Shown here: positions 8,544 through 16,589 of the stretch, one piece after another | How the letters are laid out: each line of letters begins with the position of its first letter | How positions within the stretch are numbered: position 1 is the stretch's first letter | Assembly: GCA_019137195.1 (NCBI GenBank) | Contig: JAGVSR010000107.1 | Span: 62,001 to 126,000 of the forward strand | Source: Alphaproteobacteria bacterium | GTDB taxonomy: Bacteria > Pseudomonadota > Alphaproteobacteria > Rhizobiales > Hyphomicrobiaceae | DNA length: 64,000 nucleotides | Direction of reading: 5' to 3' | Made by a program: the position numbers and the translations under genes | The notes under the pieces: generated by a model | Told to the model about the DNA's origin: nothing | The model's input: only the letters and a program-made list of their open reading frames with translations | The model's database searches: none

Positions 8544-9125
8544 ATGCAGGACGTCAATCTCAATCGCTCTTCTGCCGAGGGTCCGGCGCATAAGAGCCTC
8601 ATCAAGCGGTGGGGGCGCGACACGAGCGGAGCGACGGCCATCGAGTTTGCCGTCATCGCGCTACCCTTCTTCCTGTTCGCGTTCGGCATTCTCGGCCTCG
8701 GCCTGCATTACTTCACCAATACGTCGCTCGAGCATGCGGTAGAGACGGCGGCGCGCAAGATCCGCACGGGTCAGGCCCAGAGCGAAGGCAAGACGCTGCA
8801 GGACTTCAAGCAGATGGTCTGTGATGCAACCACGGGCTACATCAAGTGCGATAACAAGCTGCAGATTCACATTCAGTCTGGCAGCAACTGGGCGAACATC
8901 GTGCCCAAGAGCTGCGTCAACAACGGCCAGCTCGCGCAGGCCAGCGGTGCGGGAACGGATGCGCTCAAGGCTTCGTCGGGCGAGGCGGGCGTCGTGGTGC
9001 TCGTCACGGCCTGCTACGAATGGGACTTGGCTCAGAAGCTGCCCTTCCTGCTGATGGGCGATCTCTCAAACGGGTCGGCGCTGATCCAGGCCGTCTCGAC
9101 GTTCCGCACAGAGCCCTACCAGTGA
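8544..9125 (+). CDS. TadE-like pilus assembly protein
   Basis: The product (193 aa) belongs to the TadE/TadG-type pseudopilin family, small bitopic membrane proteins assembled with Flp pili. A short basic cytoplasmic N-terminus leads into the family hallmark DTSGATAIEFAVIALPFFLF, a hydrophobic segment with Glu34 at the position conserved for prepilin-like processing. The rest is periplasmic, with Cys residues suited to disulphides. Start at the ATG after GAGGATCTC. It is followed 63 bp later by a second member of the family, and the two probably form an operon. No tad ATPase or secretin genes lie in the window, so the pair is either remote from its machine or an accessory set. Confidence 0.85.
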   Translation: MQDVNLNRSSAEGPAHKSLIKRWGRDTSGATAIEFAVIALPFFLFAFGILGLGLHYFTNTSLEHAVETAARKIRTGQAQSEGKTLQDFKQMVCDATTGYIKCDNKLQIHIQSGSNWANIVPKSCVNNGQLAQASGAGTDALKASSGEAGVVVLVTACYEWDLAQKLPFLLMGDLSNGSALIQAVSTFRTEPYQ

Positions 9126-9188
9126 CGAGCGGACACCGATCCCGAACGCGAACTCCAAGAACCCGAACCGGCTAGCACGAGAGCAACC

Positions 9189-9779
9189 ATGACATACACT
9201 TCCCGCGCACTCTCTTTCATCGGGCGTTTGGCGCGCGACGTCCGCGGCGTGGCAGCGGTCGAGTTCGGCTACATCGCGCCCGTCATGATGATCATGCTGA
9301 TCGGAACGATCGAGGTCAGCCGTGCCCTCGCCATGGACCGGCGCTTTGGTCAAGTGACCTCGATGGTCGCCGATCTGGTGGCCCGCGAGAAGAAGATGAC
9401 GGCGGCGGATCTCAACGCAATCTACGACATCGTCTCGCACGTGATGTCGCCGTTCGACTCGTCGACGCTGAAGATCAAGGTTATTCCGGTGAAGGCTAAC
9501 CCGAGCAACGCAACGCAGACGCTCGTCTATGCGTCGACGCCGAACCGGCCGTCGCTGCACGGGGCAGCGCAGCCGGCCAAGTGCTCCGCTTATGCGCTCA
9601 CGAACGGTATGGTGGCGGCAGGAGCCAGCGTGATCGTGGTCGAGACGAGCTTCGACTATAAGCCGATCTTCGTCGGCAACATCGTTCCGGCCGCAACCTG
9701 GACCGACAAGGCGATCCTGGCGCCCCGCAACAGCTGCGTGGACTTCGACAACGACAACTGCTTGTCGACCTGCTTCTGA
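9189..9779 (+). CDS. TadE/TadG-like pilus assembly protein
   Basis: A 196-residue companion of the preceding gene. After a short N-terminus it shows DVRGVAAVEFGYIAPVMMIM, again with a conserved Glu (Glu25) at the head of a single membrane helix. A periplasmic domain rich in Val and Asn follows, ending in a Cys-rich tail (CVDFDNDNCLSTCF). It lies 63 bp downstream of the first TadE gene in the same direction and is followed by a terminator-like hairpin, so the two form a compact unit. Role in pilus assembly is inferred from the family. Confidence 0.83.
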   Translation: MTYTSRALSFIGRLARDVRGVAAVEFGYIAPVMMIMLIGTIEVSRALAMDRRFGQVTSMVADLVAREKKMTAADLNAIYDIVSHVMSPFDSSTLKIKVIPVKANPSNATQTLVYASTPNRPSLHGAAQPAKCSAYALTNGMVAAGASVIVVETSFDYKPIFVGNIVPAATWTDKAILAPRNSCVDFDNDNCLSTCF

Positions 9780-9801
9780 ACAGTGATCTGATTGATGCTA
9801 A

Positions 9802-9837
9802 CGCGGGGCGGGCCTTCTGCGGAGGGCCGGCCCCGTG
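9802..9837 (+). terminator. Strong hairpin after the TadE pair
   Basis: About 23 bases after the stop codon, GGGGC (9805-9809) pairs with GCCCC (9830-9834). Inside a single G-G mismatch, GGCCTTC (9811-9817) pairs with GAGGGCC (9822-9828), leaving a TGCG loop. Flanking bases extend the stem to 9802-9837. Only scattered T residues follow, so termination strength is uncertain. Confidence 0.6.
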
Positions 9838-9971
9838 GCGCTTGTTGGGCCATCTTTGCTGGCTTTTCATCCAAGTTCGCGATAACTGTGTCAACACTTC
9901 GATTGTTGCGGTTCTGAGTGTTTTAGCGTCAGTTGCCGAGGGCATAATCGCTGATCGTACAGAGCTAATCC

Positions 9972-10571
9972 ATGGGTCGCCGTTCCGTTCACACGGCCGA
10001 AGAGTTGCGTGAGCTTATCCTTGAAGCATCGACGACGCTGATAGAGGAATCCGGTCTTGCCGGGCTGTCGGCCCGCGAGATCGCACGTCGGATAGACTAC
10101 TCGCCGGGCACTCTCTACAACATGTTCGAGAACCTGGACGACCTCGTTCTGACGATCGAGGGACGGCTGCTCGACCGCCTCGACGCGACGCTTGCAGCGG
10201 TCGAGCCCGCGAGCGATCCGCGCGAGACGCTGGTGAGACTGGCGAGGGCCTACCTCAAGTTCACCCACGACAATCCGAGACTCTGGAACCTTCTGTTCGA
10301 ACATCACCTGCCGGCCGGTCGCGCGGTGCCAGCGTGGTATCAGGAGAAGCTCGATGGCCTCATGGGCCGCGTGGAGGCCGTGCTTCGTCCAATCCTGAAA
10401 GAGAATGACGAAGCGGCCCGCAAGCGCGCGGCGCGGGTGCTGTGGGCAGGCGTTCACGGCATCACGTCGCTGTCGACGGCCGACAAGCTCGCCAACATTT
10501 CCGCCGATTCGGCCGGTCCACTGGTCGACGATCTGGTCAGAACCTATCTCGCCGGCCTCGAACGGGCGTAG
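9972..10571 (+). CDS. TetR/AcrR-family transcriptional regulator
   Basis: A 199-residue DNA-binding repressor-type protein. The N-terminal helix-turn-helix is clear: ILEASTTLIEESGLAGLSAR, then EIARRIDYSPGTLYNMFENLDDL, with the recognition helix ending in the typical TLYNMF. The C-terminal ligand/dimer domain resembles the WHG subgroup, with WNLLFEHHLPAG and VLWAGVHGITSL. It is monocistronic here and convergent with the membrane hydrolase gene, so the target is not evident from context; regulation of its own promoter is common in the family. A TetR-type palindrome exists far away at 60420-60433, but nothing links the two. Confidence 0.9.
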   Translation: MGRRSVHTAEELRELILEASTTLIEESGLAGLSAREIARRIDYSPGTLYNMFENLDDLVLTIEGRLLDRLDATLAAVEPASDPRETLVRLARAYLKFTHDNPRLWNLLFEHHLPAGRAVPAWYQEKLDGLMGRVEAVLRPILKENDEAARKRAARVLWAGVHGITSLSTADKLANISADSAGPLVDDLVRTYLAGLERA

Positions 10572-10624
10572 AGCGGCCGGGCAAGCATCCGAGAACGCCG
10601 TTCCCTTCCGTCATTACGGCCAGC

Positions 10625-11452
10625 TTACGGCGCCTGCGCCGACGGTGCGTCGGGCGCAGCGGCCGGCGCGACCGGAATCGAGCCCGTCTCGACGGGAGGC
10701 GGTGCCACCTCGGTAGACGCCGTGCGGCTCGACAGATCGAAGATGCCGAACCAACGGTCCTCGGGCAGCATGCGGCGGTTGAGGCCGGCCCACAAATCTC
10801 GCGAGGAGATGCCGTCGACAAACGTCTTGGTCGGCGGCGTGAGGAAGAGCGCCAGCGCCGTCGCCGCAGCCATGGCCGCGGACGCGCCGAGGTGGCGGGT
10901 GTCGAACAGCTTCAGCGCCGTGCCGAACGAGGCCTTTATGCGCGTGTCCATGACATCGACGGAATAAATCTCGTCGAGTGCGAGATGGACGATGTAGCCG
11001 ATGAACATGAACCCGGCGGCGAGCCACGCCACCCCTTCGTGGCGGCCGAGAACGTAGGCGAAGACCACGGCGGTGGCCGCAGCGGAGAAGGCCGCGGCGA
11101 GGAGCGAGTGCCAGACGCCACGATGAATCGAGAGCCGGTAGAATACCGCCTGCAACCCGTAGCGTACGAAGAGCAGCGTGCCGAGCCACATGATCCAGAG
11201 CTCGGCGATGGAGTACTTGGCGGCGTTCTCGAACAATACGGCGAATGAGAAGAACACCGCGAGACCGGAGAACATGGCTTGGCTGGGGCGCGAATCCTTG
11301 AGGTCGATATCTGGCAGAACTGAGCCGAGGACGCCGGCCATGGTGATGGCGACGAGGTTGTCGGGCGCGACAGCATCGGCGGCCAGCGTCAACGTCGCAA
11401 GCGCGCCCGACACGATGGTGCCGACAGCGATGTGAGTCGTGAAGTTGGCCAT
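10625..11452 (-). CDS. Membrane-bound metal-dependent hydrolase, YdjM/DUF457-like
   Basis: The product (275 aa) has the pattern of YdjM-type membrane metal-dependent hydrolases: His7 in FTTHIAVG, LPDID at 46-50, and HRGVWHSLL with His110 and His115, spread over about five hydrophobic helices. The ATG at 11452 fits the conserved N-terminus (MANFTTHIAVGTIVSG); longer upstream readings are antisense noise. The last 45 residues are a Pro/Ala-rich tail unlike the core. Biological substrate is unknown; in E. coli the homologue is part of the LexA regulon, but I see no LexA box here. It is divergent from the CDF exporter. Confidence 0.8.
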   Translation of the reverse strand: MANFTTHIAVGTIVSGALATLTLAADAVAPDNLVAITMAGVLGSVLPDIDLKDSRPSQAMFSGLAVFFSFAVLFENAAKYSIAELWIMWLGTLLFVRYGLQAVFYRLSIHRGVWHSLLAAAFSAAATAVVFAYVLGRHEGVAWLAAGFMFIGYIVHLALDEIYSVDVMDTRIKASFGTALKLFDTRHLGASAAMAAATALALFLTPPTKTFVDGISSRDLWAGLNRRMLPEDRWFGIFDLSSRTASTEVAPPPVETGSIPVAPAAAPDAPSAQAP

Positions 11453-11723
11453 GACGTCCGCCTCCTCAAGGTGCGACAGGGCATTGCGCGTGTCCCTTAG
11501 GCTCCATGCATCAGATTCGGCAGACGTGGGGGAGGCGGGGGAGTCGCCGGGCATGTGGAAAAGCGGGTCGTCAGGCAGCAAAATGGAGCAATGTTCCGCC
11601 TCCCCGGAGCCTGCGTCACAGCTGCCGGGGTTTCCACTGGAGATCGCAGCCCGTTTCTGGCAACAGGTGCCTTCGCGACCATGCGGCCCGCAGGTCAGCC
11701 GCAGACCACCTGCCCAGGAACTG

Positions 11724-12674
11724 ATGGGAACGATGTCCTCTCGCATGCTTGGCAGCCTCGATCGTACGACTCGCGTTGCAGCCGGCAGCATCGCTGTCGC
11801 GCTCGCCGTCATGGGGCTCAAGTACGTGTCGTACCTGTGGACGGGCAGCGCCGCGATCTACTCGGATGCGCTCGAGAGCATCGTCAACCTCATGACGGCG
11901 GTCGCTGCGCTCGTGGCCATCCGGATCAGCCAGCAGCCGGCCGATCGCACTCATCAGTTTGGCCACGACAAGGCGCAGTATTTCTCGGCCGTTCTAGAAG
12001 GCGTGCTGATCGTTGTCGCGGCACTGCTCATTATGCGGGAGGCCTACGATGCGTTCGTCAGGCCGCGCCACCTCGAGGACGCGACCGCCGGTCTCCTCAT
12101 GAACGGCCTTGCGACGGCACTCAACGGGGCCTGGTCGTGGTTTCTCGTCAGCCGCGGCAGAGCCTGGAGGTCGCCGGCACTGGTCGCCGACGGCTGGCAC
12201 CTTCTTACCGACGTCTTGACGTCCGTCGGTGTTGTGGCCGGCCTTGTGCTCGCCGCCGTCACCGGATGGTCGGTCCTCGACCCTCTGCTGGCGGTTCTGG
12301 TCGCGCTGCACATCCTGATCGCGGGCTACAACATCACCATCGACTCGATGAGCGGCCTCATGGACCGGTCAGCCGGAGCCGAGGTCGAGGCGCAGATCCA
12401 GGCGGCGATCCGCAGCTCCGGCGGCGGAGCACTCGAGGCGCACGATATCCGCACCCGGCATGCCGGAGCCAGGACGTTCATCGAGTTCCATCTCGTGGTA
12501 CCGGGCGGGATGACGGTGCTCGAGGCGCACCAGATCTGCGACCGCATCGAGGACGAGGTCGAGACGGCCATCGAAGGCGCGGAGGTCTCTATTCACGTGG
12601 AGCCCGACCACAAGGCCAAGGCGGGCGAGCGAGGCGCCGTTGTCATTGCCAGGACCCATGGCCGGCCGCGCTGA
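11724..12674 (+). CDS. Cation diffusion facilitator (CDF) family divalent metal exporter
   Basis: A 316-residue integral membrane antiporter that should export a divalent cation such as Zn2+, Fe2+, Mn2+ or Co2+ in exchange for protons. Six helices are followed by a cytoplasmic ferredoxin-like domain (from about residue 215). Metal-site residues: Asp48 in helix 2 (YSDALESIVN) and the His159-xxx-Asp163 pair in helix 5 (DGWHLLTDVLTSVG). The second Asp usual in helix 2 (DxxxD) is replaced by Ser52. A conserved QFGHDKAQYFSAVLEG loop follows helix 2. The ATG at 11724 is preceded by AGGAA; the longer upstream frame is antisense to the hydrolase promoter region and unlikely to be translated. Metal specificity cannot be assigned. 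Confidence 0.88.
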   Translation: MGTMSSRMLGSLDRTTRVAAGSIAVALAVMGLKYVSYLWTGSAAIYSDALESIVNLMTAVAALVAIRISQQPADRTHQFGHDKAQYFSAVLEGVLIVVAALLIMREAYDAFVRPRHLEDATAGLLMNGLATALNGAWSWFLVSRGRAWRSPALVADGWHLLTDVLTSVGVVAGLVLAAVTGWSVLDPLLAVLVALHILIAGYNITIDSMSGLMDRSAGAEVEAQIQAAIRSSGGGALEAHDIRTRHAGARTFIEFHLVVPGGMTVLEAHQICDRIEDEVETAIEGAEVSIHVEPDHKAKAGERGAVVIARTHGRPR

Positions 12675-13005
12675 ACGGTGGCCGGGGTCTCTTGCTTCTC
12701 CCGCAATCACGTCGTCGCTTCAGGACTTTGACTTTGCGTGCTCGCTATTGGAATAGCGGTTCCCACCTTTCCGGAAGCAGGCTACTGTGGCGCTCCTGAA
12801 GTCCGCTTCATTCCTGCGGCTCGGCTGATAGGCGGACCTGGGGATCTGAGCGACGCTAGATCATTGGCTTGCTAGCGGCTTTTCGACCGCAACGTTCGAT
12901 CCGAGTGTGCCGAAGAATGTGGCGAACCTCGCGGTCGGGACACTAGGCTTGAAGTCACTGCGCGCCGGGTGTCGGTCCCGGCCAGACCACTCCGGGAGTT
13001 ATGCC
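12675..13005. other. Intergenic region carrying repeat copy A
   Basis: 331 bases between the CDF and FecR genes. Half of it is copy A of the 165-bp repeat (12782-12946). Just upstream, 12711-12741 resembles 24525-24555 (about 26 of 31 bases). No small gene is supported. Confidence 0.5.
12782..12946 (+). repeat. 165-bp dispersed intergenic repeat, copy A
   Basis: Aligns gap-free over 165 positions with copy B (44952-45116), 123 identities by hand count, and with the reverse complement of copy C (5457-5621). In the right arm CGACCGC (12884-12890) pairs with GCGGTCG (12931-12937). The left-arm stem is partly decayed compared with copy B. The copy ends with ACACTAG 59 bp before the FecR start. 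Confidence 0.8.
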
Positions 13006-14118
13006 ATGTACCGGCTCGCCGCCTCGTTGCTCATCGCGTCGCTCGGTCTCTCGGCGCTTGGTCTCTCGGCGCTCGGTCTGTCGTCATCCGCGCTTGCGGC
13101 TCCGGGTGAGCGGATCGGGGCCACGCTGCGGGTCGTCAACCTGGTCACGGCAGCCTACGAGCAGGAGAACCGCAACCTCGCCGCCGGCGACGGCGTGCGC
13201 CAGCAGGAGCTGATCGGGGTCGGGTCGGATTCGCTCGGCGAGCTCGAGTTCGTCGACAAGACCAAGCTCGCGCTCGGCCCCGGCGCCAAGCTTCTGCTCG
13301 ACAAGTTCGTCTACGATCCCGACAAGGCCGGCGGCTCGATCGTCGTCAACCTGGTCAAGGGCTCGTTCCGGTTCATCACCGGGATCGCGGCCAAGCCGAC
13401 CTACGTGATCAAGACGCCGTCGGCAGCGATCACGGTGCGCGGGACCATCTTCGATCTCTATGTGCAGGACAGCGGCATGACATGGCTCCTCCTGCACGAG
13501 GGTGGCATCAAGATCTGCAACACGCGTGGCACGTGCCGCGATCACAGCGAGCCCGGCAAGCTCATCCGGGTCACCGACACGGGCGATGTCGGTGTGCCGG
13601 TGCGGTGGACCGGCCTGCCGAACGCGGACGGCGTACCGTTCGACGCCGCCTTCCCGTTCGTCGTGGCGCCGCCGTCGTTCGATCCCACACCCATCTTCAC
13701 GCGCGACGCGCTGCTGACCGACGAGCCCGCGCAGGAGCCACGGCGGGGCCAGGACGACGGCGAGCCGAGACGGACCAAAAAGCCCGGCAAGAAGGACGAG
13801 CCTAGGAAGGCCGAGACGCCGGAGCGCGATGCCAAGCCCGCCGGCAAGGTCAAGGAGACGAAGGTCAAGCCTAAGGACGACGATGACGACAAGGGACAGG
13901 GCAAGGGCGTGCGGATCAAGCCCGGCAAAACCAAGGTGACCGAGGGCAAGCCCGCGAAGCCGAAGGGCGGGCGGGTGAAGTATACGGAAGAGAACATCAA
14001 GACCGGCATGGATATTGTGCTCGGCGCGGGTTCGATCCGCATCGGTGGCGGCTCGCGGCCCAATCGAGGCGGGGACTATGGGAAATACGGCGGCAAGGGC
14101 CGGGGCGGCTCCGAATAG
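13006..14118 (+). CDS. Secreted FecR-domain protein with a Lys-rich tail
   Basis: The product (370 aa) has a signal peptide (residues 1-32) whose hydrophobic core is a threefold repeat, LGLSA LGLSA LGLSS. A FecR-type beta domain spans about residues 50-195 (GSDSLGELEFVDKTKLALGP, then SAAITVRGTIFDLYV). FecR domains occur as anti-sigma sensors and, as here without a membrane anchor or sigma gene, as periplasmic or surface domains. The last 130 residues are Lys/Asp/Glu/Pro-rich and probably disordered, ending in a Gly-rich segment. ATG at 13006 chosen because GGGAG lies 8 bases upstream and the signal peptide begins there. It is convergent with a CHASE2 adenylate cyclase; FecR/CHASE2 neighbours recur in Rhizobiales. 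Confidence 0.82.
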   Translation: MYRLAASLLIASLGLSALGLSALGLSSSALAAPGERIGATLRVVNLVTAAYEQENRNLAAGDGVRQQELIGVGSDSLGELEFVDKTKLALGPGAKLLLDKFVYDPDKAGGSIVVNLVKGSFRFITGIAAKPTYVIKTPSAAITVRGTIFDLYVQDSGMTWLLLHEGGIKICNTRGTCRDHSEPGKLIRVTDTGDVGVPVRWTGLPNADGVPFDAAFPFVVAPPSFDPTPIFTRDALLTDEPAQEPRRGQDDGEPRRTKKPGKKDEPRKAETPERDAKPAGKVKETKVKPKDDDDDKGQGKGVRIKPGKTKVTEGKPAKPKGGRVKYTEENIKTGMDIVLGAGSIRIGGGSRPNRGGDYGKYGGKGRGGSE

Positions 14119-14171
14119 TCCGCCGCGCAGATATGGTGAGCGCCGGCGCCCGCTGTTGCTCTCGCTTGCTC

Positions 14172-14189
14172 CGGCACGTTCGCGTGCCG
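14172..14189. repeat. UUCG-tetraloop hairpin between convergent genes
   Basis: CGGCACG pairs perfectly with CGTGCCG around a TTCG tetraloop, a very stable RNA hairpin. It lies 53 bases after the FecR stop and 140 bases from the cyclase stop. No T-run follows. Confidence 0.55.
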
Positions 14190-14329
14190 CAATGCAGGCG
14201 CGGGGCCTGCTCGCTAGCGCCGTGCGACGTCCAGAGCGTCTGCCGTACACGTGATGACGGAGCGAATCGTCCGACGCACGGTGGCGGCGGTGAACCAACG
14301 CCTACCCGACTGCAGCAATACTCTGGCCG

Positions 14330-16492
14330 TCAGGCGCTTCTCGCGAGCTCTGCTGCGTAGTGCTCGAGGAGCCCGGAGGCGAAGGTGGCGCCTTGCCGCC
14401 GGCAGGCGGCGAGGCGCTCGCGGGCGGTGGAGAGATCCTTGACGGCGAGGGCTGCGAGCAACGCAGCGTGGTCGGCCGTGAACGAGCGAAACGCCTCGCT
14501 GCCTCTAAGCGCGTCGTCGCCGGCCAGCGCGAAGATGCGCTCGGGACGGGTCTTTCCACGCGGTGTGATGGTGCCGATCTCAACGAACGCGAATCCGCTT
14601 GCGGCCCGCGCCGTCTCCTCGCCCACGATCACCGGCGTGCCCATCGTCTTGGTCAGCTCCTGGAGCCGGGAGGCGACGTTCACGGCCTCACCCATGATCG
14701 AATAGTTGAACTGCTTCGACGAGCCGAAGTTGCCGACGCTGCACTTGCCCGTGTTGAGGCCGATGCCCATGCGAATGGGTGCGTGTGTCTCGCCTCGCGC
14801 GGCGGCGGCCGCCTGCCAGGCCCTGTTCAAATCGCCGAGCGCGGCCATCATGCCGAGCGCGGCCCGGCAGGCCGAGCGGGCATGGTCGGGGTCGTCCAGG
14901 GGCGCGTTCCAGAACGCCATCACGGCGTCGCCCATGTATTTGTCGATGGTGCCACGGGCATCGAGGATGACCTCCGACAGCGGCGTAAAGAGCTCGTTGA
15001 CGAGGGTCACGAGATCCTCGGCCGGCATGCCCTCCGAGAGTTTTGAAAAGCCGCGCGCGTCGGCGAAGAGCACGGTGACCTCGCGCATCTCGCCGCCAAG
15101 CTTCAGCTTCTCTGGATGGAGCGCGAGCTCCTCGACGACGGGGGCGGCGACGTAGTGGCTGAAGGCCATGCGTATGCGCGAGCGCTCGGCTTCGGAGCGC
15201 ACGTATTTCTCGAGAGAGAGGAGAAGATAGGCCGCCACGACGGCGATGCCCGGGTAGACGGGATCAAAGAGATAGCCAGCGCCATATGCGAGCCACGAGG
15301 CGAGGGCGAACGCGACGGTCGCAGCCGCGGCGAGACCCGCGGCGGCGAGCGGCCCCAAGGCGGAGATGAGCCAGGCCGTGAGACCGCCTAAGAGAGCGAG
15401 AAACGCGATCTCGGCGCCGGTAGCCCAGGAAGGGCGGACGAGATGGTCGCCCGAGAGCATCTGCTCCAGTGCCTGGGCATGGATCTCGATCCCGGGCACG
15501 GACGCGTCGAGCGGTGTGGCGCGAAGGTCGAGGAGGCCGGTGGCGCTGGTGCCGATGACGACGTGGGCGTCCTTCAACGCTCCCTCGGGGTCGGTGCCGT
15601 CGAGGACGGCGTGGGCCGGAATGTAGCCAGCAGGCCGGAATGGCGCGAAGTGCAGCCACATCTCGCCGTTGCCTTCGGTCGGCAGCAGGCGCGTTCCCAC
15701 AACGACGCTGTCGACGCCGGAGCTCTGGCCAAAGGCGGTCATGCCGCTGGCGCCCGAGGAGCGCACGAGAAATGTCGAGGTCTTCTCGGCGAGGCGGAGC
15801 TGCTCGAGCGAGAGCGACGGATAAAGGCGGCCCGCAATGTCGAGCAACAACGGCACGCGGCGAACGATCTGGTCGCCCGACGGGATCCAGTTGACGGCGC
15901 CGAGGCCGGCTGCTCGATCGGCGAGGATTGCGAGCGGCGCGGCGGAGCCGCCGAAGCGGGGGATCGCGCGCTCGATGGCGTCGCCGGCAGCGGCAAAGGC
16001 CGCCTTCGGCGGTGGTGCCTCGCCCTTCTGACGCGTCTCGGCCGAGACGCCGAGGACGACAGGCAAGCGGGAGAGGGCGACGGCAAGCTTGTCGTCGTTG
16101 GAGGGAAGTGTGCGGGCTCGGTCGAGGAGCGGAGCGAGCGCGGGCTCACCGGCGAACGCTCTGGCGAGCGCCTCGGCCGAGACGCGGTCCGGTTCGGCGA
16201 GCACGAGGTCGATGGAGACGGTCCTGGCGCCGCGGCTTCTGATGCGATCGACGAGCTCGGCGAGCCGGTCGCGCGGCCATGGCCATTGGCCGATGCGGGC
16301 GAGCGAGGCCTCGTCGATGTCGACCACGCGCACGCCAGCCGCGGGATCGGGCGTGCGCGGAGCGAGGCGCTGGTAGGTATCGAAGATGGAGAGCCTCAGG
16401 CGGGCGATGGGCTCTGGATCGGCGACGCGCAGTCCGACGGCGAGGGCGAGGACGAGGATGGCCAGCGCGGTGTCGAGACTCGGTGTTCGCAT
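14330..16492 (-). CDS. CHASE2-domain class III adenylate/guanylate cyclase
   Basis: A 720-residue membrane receptor cyclase that would convert ATP (or GTP) to a cyclic nucleotide in response to an extracytoplasmic signal. Layout: one N-terminal membrane helix (about 8-25); a periplasmic CHASE2 domain (about 30-335, with RVVDIDEASLARIGQWPWPR and VVIGTSATGLLDLRATP); three membrane helices (about 350-425); and a class III catalytic domain (about 465-660). Catalytic features are VTVLFADARGFSKLSE and DKYMGDAVMAFWNAP with the metal-binding Asp residues, and RMGIGLNTGKCSVGN. The ATG at 16492 follows GAGGGAG and GGGGG; the upstream frame extension was rejected. Downstream cAMP receptors are not in view. 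Confidence 0.92.
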   Translation of the reverse strand: MRTPSLDTALAILVLALAVGLRVADPEPIARLRLSIFDTYQRLAPRTPDPAAGVRVVDIDEASLARIGQWPWPRDRLAELVDRIRSRGARTVSIDLVLAEPDRVSAEALARAFAGEPALAPLLDRARTLPSNDDKLAVALSRLPVVLGVSAETRQKGEAPPPKAAFAAAGDAIERAIPRFGGSAAPLAILADRAAGLGAVNWIPSGDQIVRRVPLLLDIAGRLYPSLSLEQLRLAEKTSTFLVRSSGASGMTAFGQSSGVDSVVVGTRLLPTEGNGEMWLHFAPFRPAGYIPAHAVLDGTDPEGALKDAHVVIGTSATGLLDLRATPLDASVPGIEIHAQALEQMLSGDHLVRPSWATGAEIAFLALLGGLTAWLISALGPLAAAGLAAAATVAFALASWLAYGAGYLFDPVYPGIAVVAAYLLLSLEKYVRSEAERSRIRMAFSHYVAAPVVEELALHPEKLKLGGEMREVTVLFADARGFSKLSEGMPAEDLVTLVNELFTPLSEVILDARGTIDKYMGDAVMAFWNAPLDDPDHARSACRAALGMMAALGDLNRAWQAAAAARGETHAPIRMGIGLNTGKCSVGNFGSSKQFNYSIMGEAVNVASRLQELTKTMGTPVIVGEETARAASGFAFVEIGTITPRGKTRPERIFALAGDDALRGSEAFRSFTADHAALLAALAVKDLSTARERLAACRRQGATFASGLLEHYAAELARSA

Positions 16493-16589
16493 CCCCCGGC
16501 CGGCTCCCTCAATCGTGATCCTCGGGCAGTGGACATCATAGAGCGTGCCTGCGCCGGGGGCCATCCCGGGCGGACGCGTGTGAGCAGGC

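Noticed and set aside
12782-12946. CTAGTGT/ACACTAG as classical terminal inverted repeats of the 165-bp element
   Set aside because: The match is 5-6 of 7 bases and not clean in copies A and C. The internal two-arm pairing explains the sequence better, and no target-site duplication was evident.
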